This document shows positions 33,843-43,841 of a DNA stretch of 64,000 bases, piece by piece. The first letter of the stretch is position 1. Each line of letters opens with the position of its first letter. The notes beneath the pieces were generated by a model. The model was not told the origin of the DNA and did no database searches. It worked only from the letters and a program-made list of their open reading frames with translations. Origin of the DNA: Prosopocoilus inquinatus (lineage: Eukaryota > Arthropoda > Insecta > Coleoptera > Lucanidae); assembly GCA_036172665.1 (NCBI GenBank), contig CM069872.1:51694101-51758100 (forward strand), written 5' to 3'. Both the position numbers and the translations under genes were made by a program.

Positions 33843-34887
33843 CAGGGTGTTCATGGGAAGCTGCTACAATAGCTAACTTTCTTATTTGTATTTTTATGAA
33901 GTAACTTAAATTAGGAAAGTTTTGGAACGTTTCCTCTTCGATTTTATGGTACTTCCAAAAAAACAAATGACAATCAGGTTTTCGAGATTTTCAATTGTTT
34001 TCAACTTTCTTAAATGGAACATTATGTTTTTTTATCATGGCATCGCATTCAGGATGTCAAATTAAGTATGTCTGTGAAATAACATCTCTCAAAACAGAAT
34101 ATTTCATAAATAATTCCGTCTTGATATTCGCGTTATGATAGCCTTTTTATTCACGAATACAATATGGTGTGCTTCGAAACAAGAGAATAAAGGAAGTGTG
34201 TTCAAACTGTCAGACCTTTGTGAACTGTCATGATTCAAAATTTGTTTAAATTTAATTCAAACTAAAAACCCTTGTGTCAAATATTGAAAGCGCGACATAT
34301 TAAAATGTCTAGTACAATTATTTACCAAATAATTTATAAAATAGTAGACTTAGGAGGGGAATATTTTAAAGAAGTACTTAATTTGGCATCCTGAACACGA
34401 TGCGCTGATAAAAAATATAATGTTCCATTTAAAAAAGTTGGAAAACAATTGAAAATCTCGAAAATCTGACAGTCATTTGTTTCTTCAAGGGTACCATAAA
34501 ATCAAGCACGGAAGGTCCTGAAACTTTTCTAATTTAGGCTATTTCGTGAAACTGAAACAAATAAAAAAGTTAGCTATTGTAGCCATTTTCCGTGAACACC
34601 AAGATTTTGTTACTAAATTATTTCTAAAATAGTAGGCTTTGAGAGATGATATTTTAGAAACATGATTAGTTTAACATCCCGAACGCGATGCGATGATGAA
34701 AGACCTAACATTCCATTAAAAAAAGCTGAAAACGATTGAAAATCTCGAAAACCTGATTGTCACTTGTTTTTCCGAAAGTACCATATAAACGAGGAGGAAA
34801 GGTCCTAAAACTTTCCTAATTTAAGTTACTTCGTAAAAATACAAATAAGAAAATTAGCTATTGTAGCGGCTTCCCATGAACAGCATG
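33843..34887. mobile_element. Non-autonomous TIR element with internal duplication
   Basis: It begins CAGGGTGTTCATGGGAAGCT after TA and ends with the inverse (AGCGGCTTCCCATGAACAG, one terminus mutated) before TA. The left arm is about 33843-34070. Both 34360-34600 and 34640-34887 are copies of the same sequence in the opposite orientation, so the right arm is present twice in tandem. There is no coding capacity. Confidence 0.7.
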
Positions 34888-35314
34888 TATAAATATAATT
34901 TCGTTAACATCATTGAATATTAACAAAGCAAAGTCGACTGATTGTGATTTGCTATTCGTTTCGAAAATATTTAATACGAGCTTGAATTTCAATTTAAGTG
35001 TTCGGCGAGGATATCTCGCAGATGATTTAAAAAAAAAAGTTCTTACCTTTTTTTCATTACGACAGCGAATTCTAGGAGCACTTTACGATCACGCGTATTA
35101 TAATAAAGTAATAAAATATTATAATCTATCGCGATAGATATTGTAAGTTCGCTAGGAAAAGCACGCAACATCCGATAAGTTACTAAGGCAAGCGTTAAGT
35201 GAAAAGGTGGCCTTGGACTAACTCAACTGTTTTTTGCGTTTTTTGCCGTCGACTTGTGAAGATACTTACACGCCGGGAAAGCGAGATTTTTCAATAACAC
35301 CGACTGAGCGAACT

Positions 35315-35503
35315 AAAGGCCGAATTACACCAGCCGAGTACCGGTCCGAATCACTCGCTTTGTTACTCGACCCAGAAACTGTTATTAACGCGGGTAATTA
35401 CACGGGGTGTAAGCCGAGTACCGAGTGTTTTGATCAGATTAGCCGAACACTCGGCCGAATACACTCTCTCGCCCCAGAACTCGGTAGGTGTAAGTCGGTC
35501 TTT
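35315..35503. mobile_element. Palindromic MITE
   Basis: AAAGGCCGAATTACACC at the left is mirrored by GGTGTAAGTCGGTCTTT at the right, with further internal inverted repeats of the CCGAGT type. It is GC-rich for this window, which creates a spurious open reading frame across it. Confidence 0.6.
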
Positions 35504-35847
35504 ACATTACAATATTCTGTTTTGTTTTTGTTTTAGGCGGAAATAAAAATAAACGTCTGAGTGTCGCCCGAGTTTAATTTCATTTGGAGAAAAAAAATAC
35601 TTTATTTACCTAATTTAAAATTAGATCGTTTTCCGACGAAGGAAGGCGCAGTCGTGTTGCGATGCAAAGAAATACGAAAATGTTTGTAAACAGTGTCGTT
35701 TACTTTTGTTACATCTAGAAAATACTTAAGGCAATTAATTTGTTTAAATAAAGTAGAGGGGGTGCTAATAATCTAGGAATATTTCTCTCCTTTCTTGATT
35801 GTTAATAATAATACAGTTGAACGCAAGAAATGGTAGACAAAAAAAAT

Positions 35848-36022
35848 GCAGTTTCCTGTAATTATTATTACTCAAAATGGTATTGATTAAAGACGAATTT
35901 ACAGATTTTACCAAAGCCTTGAGCTTGTTAAACTTGAAAGCTTTCAATTCTTTTTTCAATGTGATCTGTGAAGTCGTCTTTAATCAATACCATTTTGCGA
36001 AATAATAATTACAGGAAACTGT
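35848..36022. mobile_element. Palindromic MITE, TTTCCTGTAATT family
   Basis: GCAGTTTCCTGTAATTATTA...CAAAATGGTATTGATTAAAG is mirrored by CTTTAATCAATACCATTTTG...ATAATTACAGGAAACTG. Fragments of the same family (CAGTTTCCTGTAATT, AAATCTGTGAAGTCGT) recur at 49970-50060, 50880-51190, 53220-53360 and 53610-53690. Confidence 0.65.
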
Positions 36023-37018
36023 TTTGTTTCTTTACGCTAATGACTAATGTCTTTCTGGCAACTTATAATAGGGTATATGATGATAATGATATAAAATTAT
36101 TAATTAAAGCTCTCTAATCGAGACTATAGTCAAATAGCACACGCGAAAACACCAAATTTGTACGCTATTTCCAATTATTATTCTCTTAAATTAATTAATA
36201 ACATCGAAAATATTCAAATATAAATCACGTGGTCTCGAAAGGCTTCCCATTCGTTGTGACGTCAGCGTCCATAAATTGTCACTTGACGTTTATGTTGTAC
36301 GCAGACCCTTGTCAAATATAGTTTGAATGTTTGCTCTTAATATGTGCTGAAAAATATAGCTTTAATTTAAGCAACAATTAAGAAGTGAATATCTTAAAGA
36401 AATTATCATATTTTTTTACTTTGTTGGTGAGAAATTTGTGGTGGAAACGGGAACTTTTCGCCATTGAGAAGTAAGGTTGGTAACACTAAAATTCTGTGAA
36501 ACGCTTATAAATAATTTATTCGGAGTTCTCGCACAGGTATTTTTACATTTTATAGCACAGCACAATACTGATAATATGTTTTACTATTCATTGTAATAAG
36601 TTTTATGTGTTCGTATTGATATTCACTTATTACGATTTGACGACATATGACCATGGACGTCACACAGTCAGAATATGCGTTTTGGCGGGAATTTAATCAA
36701 TTCAAATTCCTTTAATTTTTTACGGCTTTAATCTTCTAAATATATCTATCTAAATTATCGTATTTTTACCTACTTTCAAATAAAATCGTTTAAGAAAAAA
36801 TTTTCATGTACCCTATTGTTACCTGAAACATGCTTGCAGTGGCATTAAAATAAAAGCACTAAAAGGAGAATGAAAAAGGTACTCACTTATGCAGAAAAGT
36901 ACTGTTATTTAAATTAATTTTGTTTTTATACTAGGTTCATTCCTTTTAATAAAATTTCATATTCTGACCCGCTCAAATATGCAAGCCAATGCATGAATTT
37001 AGACATAATTGTGGATAT

Positions 37019-37145
37019 AGGCTGCGGCAAGTGAGCGGTCAAACTTGTCAGACTAAAGCACGTGATCACCTTTTTCCAAGCATTGATTGGTCGGATGGTT
37101 TGGTCTGGCCGTTGACTTGACAATTTCCTGTAATTTGACCGCTGG
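37019..37145. mobile_element. MITE, AAGTGAACGG family, copy 1
   Basis: GGCTGCGGCAAGTGAGCGGT at the left, with TGACTTGACAATTT and TTTGACCGCT at the right. It is related to the copies at 40106-40228 and 50064-50487; all share CACGTGATCA and a TGATTGG segment. Confidence 0.55.
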
Positions 37146-37749
37146 TAAATGTACTGTCAGTAGGCATCCGTTTTTCCGTTTTGTAGTTGTTGCCCTACCG
37201 CAGTAAATCATCACGAGCCGCCACTGATGTCAATTCGGCTGGCCGTGTTACCAAGCGAAGACATTCCGAAACAAATGAAAAACATCAGGAACGTTCAGAA
37301 ACAATGTCCTGAAAACAATTTAGAGTAAATAAAATTTTATACTTAAACACTGTGTTGCCAACTTAGCGGATTTTCCGCTAGTTCTAGCTTAGCTGAAATC
37401 ATACCTGGAGTCAAAATTTTCCATCTAGCTGCTGACGGATTTTCTAGGTTATTTACGCGTTTTGTTCAGCAGAAATATGACTTATAAATGTTATAAAAAA
37501 ATTCATATAACTTGTAATTTTATAAAAAAATTCATTTGATTGTAATAAAGTTAGAATTGACAAATAACTAGAGACTATCCTAGAAAGTTACAATCTATCC
37601 TAGAACGTTAAAAACTGTCATAAAAATTAGAAACTATTCCAGAACATTAGAAGTTAAACAAGTTAGATGCCGTAATGATAAGTATTTGTTTCAAGATTCC
37701 TAAGCAGTGCTGCCATCTTGACAAATTTATCTCTACTCTGTTTTTTTTT

Positions 37750-37938
37750 ATTTCATGGGAGGAGTACTTTGAAATTTTGGCGCTCAAAACAAGCTTTATC
37801 ATTGGTGACTGGCCGGAATTGACCAGTGACAAAGCTTGTTGACCAATGACAAAACTCGTTTGACCAATAACAAAGCTCGTTTGACCAATGATAAACCTCG
37901 CTTTTAGCGCCAAAATTTCAAAATACTCCTTCGAAATA
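37750..37938. mobile_element. Palindrome with internal CCAATGA repeats
   Basis: GGAGTACTTTGAAATTTTGG with GCGCTC is mirrored by AGCGCCAAAATTTCAAAATA. Inside, TTTGACCAATGACAAA-type units are repeated about four times. Confidence 0.6.
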
Positions 37939-38160
37939 AAAAACATAGTATGGCGATTTTTAACCAGTGATTGACCCTCTTACGATAAATGAACCACGCC
38001 TGAAGCAGAGGCGTACGCAGGATTGGTAAATGGGAGGGTTTTACAAATGAGCGAAACTAAAATAATTTTTATCTACCGTATAAAAGATACATAATGAGTG
38101 ATTTAATACGAAAATATTGCGGTTTTTCTTTTGAAAAACTGGTAATACTCGGTTGATTGG

Positions 38161-38185
38161 GAGGGGGGAGGGGGGGGGGGGGGTA
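38161..38185. repeat. Poly-G tract
   Basis: GAGGGGGGAGG is followed by a run of 12 or more G. Such runs also occur, as C, at 25579, 31469, 32190 and 32620. Confidence 0.85.
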
Positions 38186-38291
38186 TTACAGCTTAGATAT
38201 AGCTTATTTATTCAAAATTTGGCGGATTTGCAAGCTCTATCTGGCGGATTAATTTTATGGTAGTTGGCAATACTGCTTAAACATAGTTAAA

Positions 38292-38630
38292 GCACGGCCA
38301 GCTGAATTGACATATCATATGCGGCCTAAAGAATGTTTTTGGAAAAGATGAACAGCGTGTGTGTCAAGTGACGCCCTCAAATTCAAAACTAGTGTCAAAA
38401 ATTACTGTCATCTTGAAATTTTTGGTTATGAGAAATGTCAAGTGGTCTTAATATTTAAGTTGTCAAAATAAGCGTCGGTGTCGCATCCACAGTAACTCGG
38501 TAACACCTAATTAATGAGTACGAGAGGGCGCTAGTTGACACGTTTCACAGCTTGCTTTACTGGAACACATTTTTAGGCGAATTGGACTGGCCGTATGTGA
38601 CACATCAATTCAGCTGGCCGTCGTTAAAGC
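38292..38630. repeat. Inverted repeat pair, CAGCTGAATTGACA type
   Basis: CGGCCAGCTGAATTGACATA at 38293 is mirrored by CATCAATTCAGCTGGCCG ending near 38626. A related single copy (TGTCAATTCGGCTGGCCGTG) is at about 37228. A transposon origin is likely. Confidence 0.5.
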
Positions 38631-38779
38631 GAAAGAATTTACGAACACTTGCAGCGCCATCAGTTACCCTGAGCCCTGAACCATAACCTTTATTTTCACA
38701 CGGAAAACAACTGAAAAATCGAGGAACATTCAAAAACAATGTCCTGAAAACAAGTTTGAACTTTGAATAAAAGAGAAAC

Positions 38780-39310
38780 ATTTGGTGCCATCTATTATCA
38801 TGAAAATAAAAATTTTGAATAAAAGAAAAACATTAATGGTGCCATCTGTTACCACGAGGCGTGACTGTCCTCTTTATTTACGGGGAAGCAATTTCAAAGC
38901 GATTCATGAAAATAACTTTGAATGACAGAAAAACATTTGTGGTGCCATCTATTATCATAAGTCGTGACTGTCCTCTTTATTTACGGGGAAACAATTTCAA
39001 AGCGATTCATGAAAATAACTTTGAATGACAGAGAAACATTTGTGGTGCCATCTATTATCATGAGTCGTGACTGTCCTCTTTATTTACGGGGAAACAATTT
39101 CAAAGCGATTCATGAAAATAACTTTGAATGACAGAGAAACATTTGTGGTGCCATCTATTATCATGAGTCGTGACTGTCCTCTTTATTTACGGGGAAGCAA
39201 TTTCAAAGTGATTCATGAAAATAACTTTGAATAAAAGAAAAACATTTGTGGTGCCATCTATTATCATGAGTCGTGACTGTTCTCTTTATTTACATTTACG
39301 GGGAAGCAAT
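38780..39310. repeat. Tandem repeat, ~103-bp unit, about five copies
   Basis: GGTGCCATCT recurs at about 38838, 38941, 39044, 39147 and 39249. Each unit carries TCGTGACTGTCCTCTTTATT and AGCGATTCATGAAAATAACT. The first unit is more divergent, and a partial unit precedes it at 38784. Confidence 0.85.
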
Positions 39311-40105
39311 TTCAAAGCAATTGAAAAACGCTCATGCTCAGAAAATTCAAGAAATATGTATAAAACTTGAACAGAAATGGTTAAAAAGAAGTTTCAAACA
39401 GAAGCAACGCCAGCTGTTGATCTGTAACCGCAATTCATTTTATCCTCTTTACATGCCGGATGGCAGTTTTAAAACAGACGAAAACAAAGTTCTTCAAGAA
39501 AGTGTTTGAGAAACAATTGAAACGTACTCTGCTTAGTACTACTTTTCGAAAGCTTTTATAACCTAAAATTTTGACAATTCTCTGTACTTTTTACAACAGA
39601 ATAATCTAAAAGCAGTTTTGATTTACTTAGCATAGAGAGTGAGAAGCTGGAGAAACGAAGCTAGTTCTTTTTTTTTCAAATTTGCCCTTGAGTGTTTTAA
39701 TAAAATCGTTAAATGACTTTTCTTACTATGTACCTAATTATACCCACTAAAACTAAAGGCGCCGGAAAAAAATTTGCAACCCGGCGACTTGACTTCCAGT
39801 TAGGTACGCCACTGGAACACAACAAAAAAATAAAATAAAAATCAATCTGCATCTTTCAGATTTGTTTCATATTGTATCCGAATTTCATTTTCAGGCACTC
39901 TTCCAAAACCAGCCTGTATATTCCAGTGCGTCAAATAAAATAAAAAGTCTTTTGGCTGTAAAAGAGCGAAAATCAGTTTCGACAGATTCACGAATGAGTT
40001 GTCACAAAACCCAAACTTGGATTAATTTTTATTTCTTGGGTAGGTCCGCAAGTAGTAATAGCCCAGGGCCTCCAAACCTAACAGTCCGCCCCTGAGTACC
40101 TACAT
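39311..40105. other. Spacer, one unexplained ORF
   Basis: Directly after the tandem repeat, a plus-strand frame runs to 39509 (KIQEICIKLEQKWLKRSF, LYMPDGSFKTDENKV). Its composition is protein-like and free of low complexity, but I recognise no family. It may be an exon fragment or retrotransposon debris. Nothing else is supported. Confidence 0.3.
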
Positions 40106-40228
40106 AAAGGCTGCGGTAAGTGAACGGTCGAAGTGGTCAGACCAAATCACGTGATCACTTTTGTCAATTCGTGATTGGTCAGAGGACCGTTGACTTGACG
40201 ATTTTATGCAATTTGACCGCTCATTTAA
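40106..40228. mobile_element. MITE, AAGTGAACGG family, copy 2
   Basis: GGCTGCGGTAAGTGAACGGT at the left, then CACGTGATCACTTTTGTCAA, then TTGACTTGACGATTTTATGC and TTTGACCGCTCATTTAAC. It is aligned with the copy at 37019-37145. Confidence 0.55.
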
Positions 40229-40324
40229 CTCGGCCAAAATCAAGGACATTACTGTGACTGACTTCACACCTCTCCAATACTGGGTGGGATTCAATTCAAA
40301 TACACGCCACCAAAAGCAAATTAA

Positions 40325-40443
40325 TGGGCGCGTTCAGCGGCCGAGTTGCTTACTCAGCAATCGTGATTGTGATTGGCTCACGTCAAGGTAATAGCCAATC
40401 ACAGACGACTGCTGAGTAAGCAACGCATTCGCTGAACGCGCTC
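40325..40443. mobile_element. Hairpin MITE, GGGCGCGTTCA family, copy 1
   Basis: GCGCGTTCAGCG, GTTGCTTACTCAGCAATCGT and TGTGATTGGCT are mirrored by AGCCAATCACAGACGACTGC, TGAGTAAGCAAC and CGCTGAACGCGC. It forms a nearly complete hairpin with a short loop. A second copy is at 51522-51629. Confidence 0.65.
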
Positions 40444-40639
40444 AATGCTTTGTTTAAATTAACTGAAATCAGAAGATTGATCCTTGCCTGAACTCTTTAT
40501 CTATAATGTTATCAACAAATTCTCAGAATGAACTTCTTCCAGTTAGTTGATCAATAGCAACAATAGTGTGTTGATGACTGTACCTGGTAAATGTGTGTGA
40601 GCAGTGAGCAATTAAATTAAACCAGAAATACACCCGATA

Positions 40640-43445
40640 ATGTTCAGGATCTTTCTCCTATTAGTGTGTATGTACGGTGGTGTCGAAAAGTTTTAAGACG
40701 AAAAGAAATGCCCCTGGCCGTATATAAATATCCGTGCATTGCAATTATGAACCTTAGCAACATTTAGCCGGCTGACCTGCTTTTTTGTGATACGGCCAGC
40801 GGCAGAGAGGGAGAGAGAGACGGGGAGGCTCAAATGCAGAAGGTTCTAAATTCAGACGGGCTCAAATTCCAATAGATTTACTGCTTCTCGTCTTAAAACT
40901 TTTCGGCAGTAGTGTACGTTCAAGTATCTTACGGTACAATCATCCACAACTAAAATGCACCACCTGCACGCAAACCTCACCTTTAAGACCTGATCAAGGT
41001 CACAGAAAGCTCACAGAAAAGATGTACAGTCTTGGCACAAAGTCGTTACGCTCAGGAGGTGGATTTTAGTTATGGATGGCTGTACACGTTTGATTATTAT
41101 ATTTAAAGCTGCCCTACTTCTTGCCAGCACGTCGACCACGATCATCGTTTTGTGACTTCGATAACCTCGATAACCATTGACTTTAAACTTGAAGAGTGTC
41201 ATGAAATGCAACTGAATTTTTCCACCATTACCATTACCATTGAATCAGAACAATATGCAAAAAAGAACCTGCATATTTTAAATAACAGACGAGAGAATTA
41301 AATACTAAAGTACATATTCAAAACAGACGCCAGACAGCGTCGCGGCGGTCTCTTGATTCGTTTTACCGATGAAAACCCAGAAGTGATGGCGACGCTGGCG
41401 AGGAACGTCGCGTCGTTCGACGTAGGACGGCGACGGTCTCTTGAAGGAAATCGTTTTACCGATTAAAGTCCAGGGGTGACGGCGGCGACGCCCATCGTGT
41501 TGGTGGCGGCGACGACTCTTGAAGCGAATCGTGTTCACGATTAAAGTTTCGAATGCTCCTCGAGTTATTCATAGCGGTTTGTTTGCGAACACGCGCAAGG
41601 ATTTGCTTGCTTAACTATTTAGGGCCCGTTACAGTTTTGAAATAACGCTGAGTGTACGGAATGATTGCAACGCCCACGTTCTAATTTCACAGCCGACGTA
41701 ACGTTTCCGCTGAGTTTTGGAATTTATTTAATTGGAAACCTATTCATTTACAGGTTTCCTAATAGTAATTGTCCAAGGAAGTACGTCTTTAATAAACACG
41801 GAATCATTTCAAACTCTATCTAGATTCAAGCGACAGTCTGAAAATCAGTAAGTAATTATTAGCTTCGCCAAAATAAAGAGCAGTTCCTCATCAGCATTAA
41901 GTAGTTGTATTTTGCCAGATCACCCTGCCAACGGGGAAATTAAACTTCTTGGACAAGACGACCCTTATTTTCCAAGCAGCGAGGTCATAGCAAATACAAT
42001 TATCGATCTGTCTTGTAGAAATGGTACGCTGGCGAAAACTGGAGGACTATCTCGTGCTATCTGCTATCAAGGCAAATGGAGGCCATCGATATCACAAATG
42101 GAATGCGTCCGTATGTATTTTGATTTTAACCCAGAGGATGTTATTCTAAACACACCTTCCAGGAAGATGTCCGCAAGTGCAAACACAAACAGAAAATCTA
42201 TCTGTAACCTGTACGCATGAAAATCCTAGAATTAATTGTAATAATCCCATTGAGGGAACAATAATTCAAATAGTTTGCAAACCCTTTTATGAATATACGG
42301 GATTACAACCCATTATTACATGTCGCGATGGAACTTGGGACAGCGAAATATCTAATTGTCAGCCAGGTTAGTGCAGAACGATATAAATGTGGATATTTAC
42401 ACTTCAATTTAGAGTGTGGGAAGAAACGTGTGAGTGTTCAGTCACTGATAATCGGTGGTTCTACGGCTGTAAAATCTGAATATCCCTGGGTGGCTGGAAT
42501 TTACAAATCAAATGGCACACGATTTATTGGTGGTGCAACCGTAATATCAAGACGTTTCGTTTTGTCAGGTAAAATTCAATCGCCAGTGTAATACTAGGTA
42601 CATTAAAGTGAGCTCCTTCAGCTGCTCATCATTTCATTAGCCCCGAACTTGTTCCTTACGACATAAATATTTACACAGTAACCGCTGGTAAATATTATCG
42701 AACCATTGATGATAAACGTGATGCAAATATGCAGTCTTCCCAAGTAAGTTAAGGCAGCCTGGATTGCTTTGGGCTACGCCTAATCAAAATTTTCTTTCAG
42801 ATAAAACGATTGTACGTTCCGGAAACTTATCAAGGCGCGTTTCAAAACGACGCAGGCGATCTTGCAATAATAACATTAGAAAATGCATTCACTTTGACTG
42901 AATACGTTCGACCTGTCTGCATTGACTGGACAAACCAACATGAATCTTCTGATCTGGTGGAAGACAACAAAGGAGTGGTAAGCAGAATACGAATTCAATC
43001 AAATCGTTCCAATTGATCGGTACGTTTAAGATTGCAGGTTGGGGATACTCGATATACGGTGGTTATTCAGAAGAGAAACTAAAAACGCTCGTCGTTCCTT
43101 ATAAATCGAAAGACAGGTGTTCAATACCGTTGGATTTCAAAAGGAAGTTTCATACATACGATAAATTGTGTGCCGGCTACGGCGATAATCGTAATTATCT
43201 GGTTCACAACACATCACAGAAATTATTTTAATTTAATTTTCGTTTGTCTAGACACGAGAGTATGCACTGGGGACAGTGGAGGTGGCTTATTCTTCAAAAA
43301 TTCCGACTCCAGATTTTATATCAGAGGGATTCTTAGCGTTATACCGGGCGAAATTCGTAGTTGCAACACAAATAACGCCGCATTATACACGAGAATTTCG
43401 ACGTACCTGCAACAAATTGGAAAAGAAACTGGCCGATTGCTTTAA
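40640..43445 (+). CDS. Gene G: modular serine protease, complete and catalytically intact
   Basis: Nine exons: 40640-40667, 41754-41847, 41905-42110, 42163-42366, 42413-42568, 42622-42743, 42801-42977, 43031-43190 and 43252-43445 (stop TAA); 446 aa, all phases consistent. Signal peptide MFRIFLLLVCFLIVIVQG; linker with a furin-like RFKR; sushi 1 (CILPDHPANGE, 4 Cys); sushi 2 (6 Cys); then a two-chain protease. ECGKK carries the Cys expected to pair with QPVC or RPVC after cleavage at IIGG. The triad is present: AAHHF, AGDLAIITL and CTGDSGGGLFF. Residue 189 is Arg, not the trypsin Asp. Cys42 and Cys58 of the usual His-loop disulfide are missing, as in the whole array. By family knowledge such proteins start haemolymph immune cascades; the role here is inferred. 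It converges with exportin-7, 396 bp apart. Confidence 0.9.
40675..40914. mobile_element. Tc1-type MITE in intron 1 of gene G
   Basis: GGTGTCGAAAAGTTTTAAGA at the left is mirrored by TCTTAAAACTTTTCGGCAGT at the right, with TA at both ends (40673-40674 and 40915-40916). About 240 bp, non-coding. The left TA falls inside the splice donor GTATGTA of exon 1, so the insertion lies 7 bases from the exon. Confidence 0.7.
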
Positions 43446-43841
43446 GAATGTTTTGTTTGAATTCAATTAAAATACTTCTGACTTTACGATCCTTTAAAAT
43501 TTACACTACACCATCCTATAAAAGAATAAGCAAGAATCTTTAAAAGAAATGATTTGGTTTTTTTTTTTTTTGTATATTCGTAATTCGAGTAAAATAATAA
43601 TAATAGCCAAGATATTCTATGCATTTATTTTTACAGATGATATATAAAATGAAACATATACATTACAAATATTTATAATTAATTACACAATAGTGAATAA
43701 AATAACACATGATCATGGAACAAAGGATTTAAAAATAAATGCAAAGTTTACCTAATTACAACTGTTTTATTTCACAAATACATACAACAGCAACCTGCCG
43801 ATTAAAATGACGCCTCGAGTTTCTCACTTTAGCTACGGTTA
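43446..43841. other. Convergent 3' flanks of gene G and exportin-7
   Basis: It holds the polyadenylation-like AATTAAAA of gene G (about 43463) and the 3' UTR of exportin-7 on the other strand. About 43480-43615 is homologous to the 3' flank of gene F. No other gene is seen. Confidence 0.5.

Larger units (their letters stand above)
34888..37018. other. Spacer dominated by palindromic elements
   Basis: Apart from the two palindromes listed (35315-35503, 35848-36022) I see only AT-rich sequence. Reading frames such as 34913-35137 and 35234-35536 show no known domain, and the latter lies inside a palindrome. Confidence 0.45.

Noticed and set aside
35234..35536. 100-codon plus-strand ORF
   Set aside because: It lies across a GC-rich palindromic MITE; the open frame follows from the inverted repeats and shows no domain.
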